This document shows, in pieces, positions 1-5,646 of a stretch of DNA of 5,646 bases (within the stretch, counting starts at the first letter, position 1; every line of letters starts with the position of its first letter). The notes below the pieces were generated by a model that saw nothing but the letters and a program-made list of their open reading frames with translations, ran no database searches and was not told the DNA's origin. The DNA is from Clostridia bacterium (GTDB lineage: Bacteria > Bacillota > Clostridia > UBA1381), in assembly GCA_900751685.1 (NCBI GenBank), contig CAADSR010000194.1, positions 1 through 5,646 on the forward strand, read 5' to 3'. The position numbers and the translations under genes were made by a program.

Positions 1-616
1 CGATGATAACACAGGGATGCGCAATGTGCGCCAGGCGCAGACTGACGCTTATTTGAATATGGGGGATAAAACAAACCTTGGATTCATTTCAACCCTTGAT
101 ATTTATGGGGAAAAAAAATATATCCCTGGTAAAAACTCAAATTTCAGTGCCAGGGTCAACTATCATACAGCGCAAAAGCCATTGATTGCAAACCGGCTTG
201 CAGACCTTGCGCTGCATGATATTTATGGAAAAAATACACACACGGATGGGAGCCCTGTCTATACCAGCGGCCCCTTGTACCGCTCCCATTATGCGGACAG
301 GGACCGGCTGGGGGTGGAGTTTGATTGTAACGGAGATTTGAAAGTAATGGAGGAAGAGCGATATAGCGATGACCATTCCGCAGAGGTCTGGGCTGAGAAA
401 GGAATCGACCCATCTAAGATCCAGGAATTTGAAATTGCGGGGGCGGATGGGCAATATTATCCGGCATCCGCTTCTTTGGAAGCAAATAAAGTGATCCTAA
501 CATCTGAAAGTGTATCAGAGCCTGTCATGGTACGGTATGCGTATGCAGCTTACCCAGAATGTCCGAACCTGACGGATGAATCCAATTTGCCGGCCTATGC
601 GTTTGTGGCAGAGGCC
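1..616 (+). other. Domain: C-terminal part of a sialate O-acetylesterase-like (SASA) module
   Basis: Residues 1-70 match the end of the long SASA-type esterases: an R-x-AQ helix (RQAQ, 5-8), an STLDIYG strand (25-31), then a His-containing segment (YHTAQKP, 49-55) followed by the helix NRLADLALHDIYGK (59-72). In the family the catalytic His lies in a D-x-H-P-x-x-K segment just before an RLA helix. Here His50 fits, but the residue two before it is Asn48, not Asp. Residues 73-200 form the usual trailing beta-sandwich, with family-typical strings FEIAGADGQYYPA (138-150) and VRYAYAAYPECPNL (172-185). The Ser-containing N-terminal half is outside the window. Proteins of this family act on acetylated sialic acids or on acetylated xylan and pectin oligomers, so the name does not fix the substrate. 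Confidence 0.8.
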
Positions 617-3600
617 CCAGCAAATCAATCCTGGAGGTTTGATTTTGGCGGGGGAGAGGCAGCGGATGGATGGATCAAGGTGGATAAGGACTGCCAGTAC
701 AGCAGTCAAAAAGGATATGGCTTTCTGGGAACCAGCAAAGAAAGTGCGGCTTACAGCGCAGTTGTAGATGGATACCAGCAGACGGAGGATACATTAACAG
801 TTTTAGAAAATGGCGGCATATCTTCCCATGATACGAACAGTGATTATGTATTGTCGCCCAAAAAGAACCATCCGGTCCGTTTTGCGTTAAAAGTGACCCC
901 CAACAGTTATTATAAAGTCAAAGTGACCATGGGAAACGGCGGGCAGGACTCCAAAGTCACGCTGACTTCAGAGCGGCGCCATCTGGTGCTCACAGAGCAG
1001 GAAATAAAAGCAGGGCAAACACTGACCAAAGAGTTTACAGTGGCGGTCCATGATGTAAAGTGGAAAAACCGGGAGTCAGGCAAACCGGTTCCTACAGAAT
1101 ATACCGATGATATGCTCAATATTGGTGTTATTGGTGAAAATGCATGTATCAACACCCTTGAGATCCAGAAAATAGAACGGCCCAAAGTGCTGTGGCTTTT
1201 TGGAGATTCGACCGTATGCGACGCTCCTGCAAAGGTGCCTTATAACGGTTTTGATACTGCTGCGGGATGGGGCCAGGCCATGGCAAAATATATTTCAGAC
1301 GATGTGGCGGTGGTGAATCTTGCAGAAGGCGGGCTCAGTACGGGGGATACCAGTTATTTTGCAGTGGGCGCCTCAGACATTAGGCAAGGTGATGTTGTGC
1401 TCATGCAAATGGGCCACAATGAGAACTCCGTATCCAAATACAAAGCAGGGCTGGATTACTACAAAAATATCGTTCAAAATGCCGGGGCAACCTTTGTTCT
1501 TTGTTCGCCCATTGAGCGGCTGACACAGGGTCAGATGACAATGCCTTGGCCGCATACAGAACTATATACGGATTATGCGCCGGCTGCAAAAGAATATACA
1601 CGGGCGGACAATAGCCCATATATTGATTTGAACCAGTTAACATATGATCTCAATAATGAACTGGGTACGGTCCGGCCTTGGTATCTGCACAGTGTCTATT
1701 GGGATGGCACTGCAAAAGAACCGGCTGCGTTTAATGATGCGACCCATACCAATGACTATGGGGCAGATAACAACTGCCGTATGGTTGCAGAGCAGATCAA
1801 AAAGCTTTCTGTTGCTTATCCGGCGCTTACAGGCTATATAAAAGATACTTTAGAGCAGCCAATCATGCCATCGGATGAATTGATGAAAGCTGGTACAGCG
1901 GATTATGTCATGCCGCCGCTGCGTGACAATGAAGAATATTTTCCAATGCCCCCGTCTTCCGGCGGGATTTCAGGCACAAAGAAATATATGCACATGTCGT
2001 TTGATGATGTATATAGCTGCCTTTTAGACATTACGAATAAAAAAGATATCTATGCGTCTGTTTTTGAGAATAATTTTTTAGGCGGCTTAAAATCATTGCA
2101 TGAGACCTATGGGGCGGTATTTACCTTAAATTGCTTTAATCAATACTCTAAAAATAAAGCGTATAATATTTCAAACCTGCCGGAGAAATATCAAAAGGAG
2201 CTGGCGCAAAATGCGGACTGGTTAAAGTTTTCGTTTCATGCCCAGGATGATTTAACAAACTATGGGGATGGGAAAAATGGAACGAATACGAGTGGTACGG
2301 TAAAAGGGGATTGTGTAGATGAAATAAAGCAATCCTACAACCAATTCACCAATGCAGTCCTAAAAGCAACGGGTACAGAAAATGCGATCGACAGAGTGGC
2401 CCGCCTTGGCTTCTTTGCAGGTACAGAAAATAATGTCAAGGCACTACAAGAATGCGAGCATGGAATAGAAGGCCTTTTAACAGCGGATGATGCGCGGATA
2501 TCTTACTATTTATCCCAGGAGGCTAATGATGCAGTGGTCAGTTCAGGAAAGCATTATGACACAGAGCATGATCTAATGATGCTCAAATCCCAGGTAAGGC
2601 TTGAAAATGTTAAAGATACAGCTAGTACCCTGGCGGGACTGAAAGCTGCAGAGACGGACGGGATAAATTTTTTAGAAGTCTTTACCCATGAGCAGAGCTA
2701 TACCGGCAGTGTTCCGGCACGGCTGGATTCCTACTTAAAATGGGCAGTAGAAAATGGATATGAGTTTACATTTGCCCAAGAGGTATTAGACGGGCTTAAA
2801 CAAGACAGCCCTAAATCCCTATATCAATGGAACTTTGACACGGCTGACCAGATATCTTACAAGGAGGGAATAAATAACATCCCTGTATTGTCCGGTGATG
2901 CACAGTATTCGCAAAGCAATAGGAATATCGTATTCTCAGCATTGAATACTGCAAATTCTAAGGTTTCTATCAATCTTTCAGCACCGGCTAAAGAACTTGC
3001 AACGGTTGAGTTTGATATGAATGTGGGAAAAGTCAATGGCCAGAAAATTTCGTACACACTTTCGGATGAGGAAGGGGCCCCGCTGGTTTATTGCCAGCTC
3101 CATCCACAATCCGGCAGTACTGAAACGGATGGATTAAGGATAGGCGGCATTCAGGCCGCGCCCAATAGTAAGCTATGCGCTAACATAGCGCGGGTAGATT
3201 CTGATGGCATGAGCGCAAGCACTACCCACTTTAAAAATGAAATTAATTTTAGCACCGGGGAAGTGATTGTCACAATATCTTCAGATAGTACTGATACAGG
3301 GGTTTATACAGGTACGCTGCAAAATACCAATACAAAAAGTATCAAGAGCCTTCAATTTACAGCTTCAAAAATCAGTATAAACCGGCCGACGTATTTGGAT
3401 AATATCAGCATATCCCAGGCGAAGCTTCCAGAGGTGATAGAGCCGAGCCCGCCCCCGGCGGGAGGGATTGATACCACAGTCATAGTTCCTGCGGCCGGAG
3501 ATACTACTGTGGTAGACACATCGGATCTTATTTTTAGCAATAATATTACATCGTATTTGGTTACCACTTCAAAAGCCGGAAAAAAGGTGGCACAAAGTAA

Positions 3601-4912
3601 AGTTGCTAAAAGCCAGAGTGTTACTGTAGACTCAAAGGGAGCAGATAAGATCGAAGTATCGCCTGTCTACCGGTACACAAACATTGGCTCATGTATTGAA
3701 CCGTATCCCCTAAGTGATACCTTTGAAGATGGGCGGTATGATATGACCTTTAAAAAGTCCTCTTCTAAACGCGGAGATCTTTATGTCAACGGCTATATGG
3801 TAGGAAATAATGTAGACCAGGTAGGCCTGGGCAGAACAAATAACGGCGGGGCTGAGTATGCTGTAAAGGACATTAAGATCGAGGGGGGAAAAATCAATGT
3901 CACGGCAAAGGATTTTTCAGGAAGTGATACTTCCGGTGGAAGCCTGTCCTGGATCGAAATTGTAAAATCACCCTCTATCGTAGACAGAGCGGCTAAGGTA
4001 TTTGTCCTTGGCGACTCGCTTGTGGCAAATATGTACGGCAGCTTTTCAAGCGATCTGGGAACGGGCCAGACAGGTTGGGGACAGAGCTTAAGCAATTATA
4101 TCACCAGTGATGTTTTAAACCTTGCCAACTCCGGACAAACAGCAAAAGACTTGTATGAGACCGCATTTGGCAGTGTGCTTTATCATGCACAGGAAGGGGA
4201 TCTGTTCATCCTCGAATCTGGCTACAATGATTTTGTAAAGTCCACAGAAGAAGAGATGACACAGGCCGTATCGGAAATGGTGGATAAAGCATTAAGAGCT
4301 AAGCTGGTTCCTGTTTTAGTATCGCCGAATGCAAATTCAGCAGAAGCTTACAGCGCTGAGGTGAGGTTTGGCTCTGTGATGAAAAATGTAGCAGAAAAAA
4401 AAGGCGTTGCGTTTGTTGACCTTGCGAAACGTAGTTATGATTATTTATATGGCTTATATAAAGATGATGTTTCAGCGGTAAAAGAAAACTTTAATGTAAG
4501 CGATGGAGTCCATACTTCTTATGCGGGTTCTATGAAATATGCTGAATTTATTGCTCAAGCGGTTTATGATTTGGGCTACAAGGATATTGTAAATACAGAG
4601 TTTACATATTCAGTTACCGACAAAAAAGGCAATAAGATTTTCTGCCAGGTGGCCCAGGCGCAAGAACCGGGACGTGGCAATAAGATTATCAATGTAGATG
4701 GCAGGATGGTAACAGTATGGATCGAGGACAAAGATGCTGTGCTATATTCTGCAAAATATAACAACGCAAGCCGGCTGGATTCAGTCGAACGTTTTGTGTT
4801 TGAGAACACAGGGGCTCAGACCGTAACACTGACCAAAGAATCTGACAAGTTATATTTATGGTCATCGAACATGGAGCCATATGACGTATACTGGTTTGAC
4901 CATGATCAATAA
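1..4912 (+). CDS. Multimodular carbohydrate esterase (SASA + two SGNH/CE12-like modules + NodB-like module), 5'-truncated
   Basis: One uninterrupted frame runs from the left edge (first full codon at 2-4) to the TAA at 4910-4912. The first ATG, at 17, is not the true start. The frame is open before it, there is no spaced ribosome binding site, and the residues around it already match the interior of a sialate O-acetylesterase fold. Counting Met17 as residue 1, the modules are: SASA end 1-200; beta-sandwich 206-388 with SGNH esterase 390-606 (GDST, GWGQ, GHNE, DATH); NodB-like barrel 656-928; beta-sandwich 934-1137; linker 1138-1168; beta-sandwich 1226-1317 with SGNH esterase 1327-1520 (GDSL, GWGQ, GYND, DGVH); C-terminal beta domain 1526-1631. 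The family knowledge points to removal of O-acetyl groups from polysaccharide. Export is inferred, since any signal peptide lies outside the window. No LPXTG, SLH or transmembrane anchor is visible at the C-terminus. The exact substrate is unknown; pectin (rhamnogalacturonan) is the leading guess. Confidence 0.9.
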   Translation, partial: DDNTGMRNVRQAQTDAYLNMGDKTNLGFISTLDIYGEKKYIPGKNSNFSARVNYHTAQKPLIANRLADLALHDIYGKNTHTDGSPVYTSGPLYRSHYADRDRLGVEFDCNGDLKVMEEERYSDDHSAEVWAEKGIDPSKIQEFEIAGADGQYYPASASLEANKVILTSESVSEPVMVRYAYAAYPECPNLTDESNLPAYAFVAEAPANQSWRFDFGGGEAADGWIKVDKDCQYSSQKGYGFLGTSKESAAYSAVVDGYQQTEDTLTVLENGGISSHDTNSDYVLSPKKNHPVRFALKVTPNSYYKVKVTMGNGGQDSKVTLTSERRHLVLTEQEIKAGQTLTKEFTVAVHDVKWKNRESGKPVPTEYTDDMLNIGVIGENACINTLEIQKIERPKVLWLFGDSTVCDAPAKVPYNGFDTAAGWGQAMAKYISDDVAVVNLAEGGLSTGDTSYFAVGASDIRQGDVVLMQMGHNENSVSKYKAGLDYYKNIVQNAGATFVLCSPIERLTQGQMTMPWPHTELYTDYAPAAKEYTRADNSPYIDLNQLTYDLNNELGTVRPWYLHSVYWDGTAKEPAAFNDATHTNDYGADNNCRMVAEQIKKLSVAYPALTGYIKDTLEQPIMPSDELMKAGTADYVMPPLRDNEEYFPMPPSSGGISGTKKYMHMSFDDVYSCLLDITNKKDIYASVFENNFLGGLKSLHETYGAVFTLNCFNQYSKNKAYNISNLPEKYQKELAQNADWLKFSFHAQDDLTNYGDGKNGTNTSGTVKGDCVDEIKQSYNQFTNAVLKATGTENAIDRVARLGFFAGTENNVKALQECEHGIEGLLTADDARISYYLSQEANDAVVSSGKHYDTEHDLMMLKSQVRLENVKDTASTLAGLKAAETDGINFLEVFTHEQSYTGSVPARLDSYLKWAVENGYEFTFAQEVLDGLKQDSPKSLYQWNFDTADQISYKEGINNIPVLSGDAQYSQSNRNIVFSALNTANSKVSINLSAPAKELATVEFDMNVGKVNGQKISYTLSDEEGAPLVYCQLHPQSGSTETDGLRIGGIQAAPNSKLCANIARVDSDGMSASTTHFKNEINFSTGEVIVTISSDSTDTGVYTGTLQNTNTKSIKSLQFTASKISINRPTYLDNISISQAKLPEVIEPSPPPAGGIDTTVIVPAAGDTTVVDTSDLIFSNNITSYLVTTSKAGKKVAQSKVAKSQSVTVDSKGADKIEVSPVYRYTNIGSCIEPYPLSDTFEDGRYDMTFKKSSSKRGDLYVNGYMVGNNVDQVGLGRTNNGGAEYAVKDIKIEGGKINVTAKDFSGSDTSGGSLSWIEIVKSPSIVDRAAKVFVLGDSLVANMYGSFSSDLGTGQTGWGQSLSNYITSDVLNLANSGQTAKDLYETAFGSVLYHAQEGDLFILESGYNDFVKSTEEEMTQAVSEMVDKALRAKLVPVLVSPNANSAEAYSAEVRFGSVMKNVAEKKGVAFVDLAKRSYDYLYGLYKDDVSAVKENFNVSDGVHTSYAGSMKYAEFIAQAVYDLGYKDIVNTEFTYSVTDKKGNKIFCQVAQAQEPGRGNKIINVDGRMVTVWIEDKDAVLYSAKYNNASRLDSVERFVFENTGAQTVTLTKESDKLYLWSSNMEPYDVYWFDHDQ
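632..1846 (+). other. Domain: galactose-binding-like beta-sandwich plus SGNH esterase, rhamnogalacturonan acetylesterase (CE12)-like
   Basis: Residues 206-388 begin with WRFDFGGG and contain GYGFLG, as in the beta-sandwich found ahead of bacterial rhamnogalacturonan acetylesterases. The SGNH hydrolase follows with all blocks intact. Block I is WLFGDST with Ser398 as nucleophile; GWGQ is at 417-420; block II is NLAEGG with Gly439 as likely oxyanion donor; block III is GDVVLMQMGHNE with Asn468; block V is NDATHTNDYGA with Asp574 and His577 spaced D-x-x-H. GHN(D/E) and the THT-x-x-x-GA context are characteristic of CE12 rather than generic GDSL lipases. The expected activity is removal of acetyl groups from galacturonic acid in rhamnogalacturonan I. 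The catalytic set looks complete, so this module should be active. Confidence 0.85.
1982..2800 (+). other. Domain: divergent NodB/polysaccharide-deacetylase-like barrel
   Basis: Residues 656-928 have the order of motifs expected of a NodB-type deacetylase barrel, though weakly conserved. A first strand ending HMSFDDV (659-665) stands where the family has TFDDG. It is followed by a helix and the strand GAVFTLNCF (699-707), then WLKFSFHAQDD (735-745), where the family has the metal-binding H-x-x-x-H motif. A late strand FLEVFTHE (885-892) stands where the family has its final catalytic His. Asp663, Asp664, His741 and His891 would be the active-site set. The fourth position after His741 is Asp745 rather than His. 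The domain could be an active de-N- or de-O-acetylase, a different barrel hydrolase, or a non-catalytic relative. The fold call is an inference from motif order. Confidence 0.55.
2816..3427 (+). other. Domain: beta-sandwich, probably carbohydrate-binding
   Basis: Residues 934-1137 begin LYQWNFD and end with TYLDNISIS. This framing (an aromatic/FD start and a final strand with a D-N-I motif) is common in concanavalin-like and CBM-like jelly-roll domains of secreted bacterial polysaccharide enzymes. The interior alternates short hydrophobic beta strands with Ser/Thr/Asn-rich loops (for example ATVEFDMNV, KISYTLSD, EVIVTISSD) and no catalytic motif is recognisable. A glycan-binding or spacing role is inferred. 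It cannot be assigned to a CBM family by eye. Confidence 0.5.
3428..3520 (+). other. Interdomain Pro/Thr-rich linker with a GC-only hairpin in its coding sequence
   Basis: Residues 1138-1168 are low complexity, with PSPPPAGG at 1143-1150 followed by a DTTV string that recurs ten residues later (1152 and 1162). This is typical of flexible linkers between modules of extracellular enzymes. The DNA over the three consecutive prolines forms a perfect 6-bp stem of only G-C pairs (3448-3453 with 3457-3462, loop CCC), unusual in this moderately AT-rich gene. Whether the hairpin has any role is unknown. Confidence 0.6.
3521..4588 (+). other. Domain: second beta-sandwich plus SGNH esterase, divergent CE12-like subtype
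   Basis: A beta-rich lead-in (1169-1225; TSYLVTTSKAGKKVAQSK, then ADKIEVSPVYRY) is followed by a galactose-binding-like sandwich at about 1226-1317, with DGRYDMTF, DLYVNGYMVGNNVDQ and a closing SWIEIVKSPSI. The SGNH hydrolase then has block I VLGDSL (Ser1334), GWGQ (1353-1356), block II NLANSG (Gly1373), block III GDLFILESGYND (Asn1404), and block V SDGVHTSYAG (Asp1496, His1499). All catalytic positions are present. It differs from the first SGNH module in having GDSL rather than GDST, SGYND rather than MGHNE, a shorter body (about 195 against 217 residues) and a different binding domain. It is therefore an old paralogue or separate recruit, not a recent duplicate, and may remove a different acyl group. 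Confidence 0.8.
4592..4909 (+). other. Domain: small C-terminal beta domain of unknown function
   Basis: Residues 1526-1631 form a compact beta-rich tail with strands such as MVTVWIE, AVLYSAKYNN, RLDSVERFVFE and TVTLTK, ending KLYLWSSNMEPYDVYWF. Similar tails, with an 'AKY..GRL.SV' segment and a final 'k-hydrophobic-W..nM.P' string, are known at the ends of secreted clostridial enzymes and cell-surface proteins. The role is not established; attachment to glycan or cell surface, or fold capping, are possibilities. There is no sorting signal, hydrophobic tail or positively charged end. Confidence 0.45.
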
Positions 4913-4918
4913 TTTTAA

Positions 4919-4968
4919 TACACACAAATGGCCATCCTTTAAGGATGGCCATTTGTGTGTAGATTTTT
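4919..4968 (+). terminator. Rho-independent terminator between convergent genes
   Basis: A near-perfect inverted repeat starts seven bases after the esterase stop codon. Bases 4919-4937 pair with 4943-4961 (19 bp without mismatch) around the loop TTTAA (4938-4942). The T-run TTTTT at 4964-4968 follows on the + strand, so it fits termination of the esterase transcript. The stem also lies downstream of the convergent regulator gene. On that strand the base of the stem is followed only by a weak U tract (TTAAAATT), so it may act in both directions but more strongly on the + strand. Confidence 0.9.
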
Positions 4969-4991
4969 ATGTGCTGTTTAAAGGAGTTCAT

Positions 4992-5646
4992 TTATAGGGA
5001 TTCTTTATTTTTTTGTCTTCGGAAGGCGGAAGGGGATAAGCCATGGATGCTTTTAAAGATCCTTGTCATATGTGCGGTAGAAGAAAAGCCGAGTTTATCG
5101 GAAATTTGATGGACCGGCAGATCCGTCTCAAGCAGCAGGCGGTGTGCCTCGGCAGCACGTAAGCTGTTTAAATATTGGAGAAAAGTCGTTCCAGTTTCTT
5201 TTGCAAATACATAACAAAAGTGTGATTTGCACATATGAGCATAATCAGCAATAAAATCCAAAGAGATGTTCTGACCGTAGTTTTTATTGATGTAGTAGAT
5301 TGCTTTTGCAAAATCCTTTGAGTAAGCCATCCCTAAGGTGTCAGGCCTATTATGGGAGGAATGCTCACATAGCTTATTTAGTTCATAAAGCAGGATATAA
5401 AGCTGGGAATAAAGTATTTTTGTACAAAAGGGTATGGGCCTGGCAGCGTAGTGTTCGGTCAATATTAGCTGTCTGTGCACCGCTTCAAACTCTTCATCCT
5501 TTAAATGAATAACACCGGTATGGATATTTTTTAAAACAGGCTCCATCTCCTTGCTTGTAAACATTGGTGACATAAAATCCTGGGTGATATTTAGAACGCA
5601 GCGCTCAAAATACTCAGAATCACGGTTCTCAGTATGGTGCAGCACA
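4992..5646 (-). CDS. AraC/XylS-family transcriptional regulator, N-terminus cut by the window edge
   Basis: This fragment is 217 residues to the TAA at 4992-4994 (read on the minus strand). AraC-type sugar regulators are usually about 280-300 residues, so roughly 70-90 N-terminal residues, mainly the first part of the cupin-like sensor, lie beyond the right edge. The GTG at 5643-5645 is almost certainly internal: the following HHTENRDSEYFERCVLNI reads like the middle of the sensor domain. Residues ~40-100 would be the linker and helical region. The DNA-binding domain has two helix-turn-helix units: ISLDFIADYAHMCKSHFCYVF (127-147, extending to ~152) and VHQISDKLGFSSTAHMTRIF (178-197), followed by FK-x-x-x-G-x-SP-x-x-x-RR (197-210). 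It likely senses a sugar and activates nearby carbohydrate genes. It converges on the esterase gene across a terminator, so they are separate transcription units. The effector is unknown. Confidence 0.92.
   Translation of the reverse strand, partial: VLHHTENRDSEYFERCVLNITQDFMSPMFTSKEMEPVLKNIHTGVIHLKDEEFEAVHRQLILTEHYAARPIPFCTKILYSQLYILLYELNKLCEHSSHNRPDTLGMAYSKDFAKAIYYINKNYGQNISLDFIADYAHMCKSHFCYVFAKETGTTFLQYLNSLRAAEAHRLLLETDLPVHQISDKLGFSSTAHMTRIFKSIHGLSPSAFRRQKNKESL

Noticed and set aside
17..19. ATG at 17 as the true start of the large gene
   Set aside because: The frame is open to the window edge, no spaced ribosome binding site precedes it, and the sequence around it is already the interior of a SASA fold.
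2040..2220. Locally AT-richer stretch at the start of the NodB-like module as a sign of recent domain transfer
   Set aside because: The shift is mild, judged only by eye, and explained by Asn/Lys/Ile/Phe-rich protein sequence.
2372..2431. Direct 12-bp repeat ggtacagaaaat (2372-2383 and 2420-2431)
   Set aside because: Only two short copies, both coding for G-T-E-N in the same domain; likely chance or codon reuse rather than a mobile or regulatory repeat.
137..4809. Numerous smaller open frames of 60-105 codons on both strands inside the large gene
   Set aside because: They overlap a clearly conserved coding frame, show no family resemblance and have compositions expected of shadow frames.
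4919..4961. Long inverted repeat as a transposon end or attachment site
   Set aside because: It sits directly after a stop codon, is followed by a T-run and lies between convergent genes, so a terminator explains it fully; no target duplication or transposase is seen.
4689..4991. A 100-codon minus-strand frame across the intergenic hairpin
   Set aside because: It runs through the terminator and antisense to the conserved C-terminal beta domain; no recognisable domain.
5300..5512. A 70-codon plus-strand frame inside the regulator gene
   Set aside because: Antisense to the conserved AraC coding sequence, with no plausible product.
5643..5645. GTG as the true start of the AraC-type regulator
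   Set aside because: It would give a 217-residue protein lacking the first part of the sensor domain; the frame touches the window edge, so truncation is far more likely.

Overview
The window looks like chromosomal DNA of a gut-type Clostridia, most likely a Lachnospiraceae-like Firmicute. The base composition is moderate (mid-40s % GC by eye). The main gene is a very large secreted-type carbohydrate esterase of the kind common in that group, and it is followed by an AraC-family regulator. The species cannot be named from the sequence.

Layout: positions 1-4912 (+) are almost entirely one open reading frame that is cut by the left window edge. It encodes the last ~1636 residues of a multimodular protein. 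In order, the visible part holds: (1) the C-terminal end of a sialate O-acetylesterase-like (SASA) module; (2) a beta-sandwich plus an SGNH esterase of the rhamnogalacturonan acetylesterase (CE12-like) type; (3) a divergent NodB/polysaccharide-deacetylase-like barrel; (4) a beta-sandwich that is probably carbohydrate-binding; (5) a Pro/Thr-rich linker; (6) a second beta-sandwich plus SGNH esterase of a different subtype; (7) a small C-terminal beta domain. Positions 4913-4991 are the intergenic gap, which holds a strong 19-bp-stem hairpin with a T-run, a rho-independent terminator. Positions 4992-5646 (-) encode the C-terminal ~217 residues of an AraC/XylS-family transcription regulator, convergent with the esterase and cut by the right window edge.

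How the parts fit: at least three ester-cleaving modules and one deacetylase-like module on a single chain suggest a secreted enzyme that removes several acetyl (or related acyl) groups from a heavily substituted glycan. Acetylated rhamnogalacturonan or another pectin is the most natural guess from the CE12 resemblance; O-acetylated host or xylan glycans are alternatives. The AraC-type regulator is a plausible sugar-responsive neighbour, but convergent orientation and the terminator mean that a regulatory link is only an inference. No tRNA, rRNA, CRISPR array, insertion sequence or attachment site was seen.
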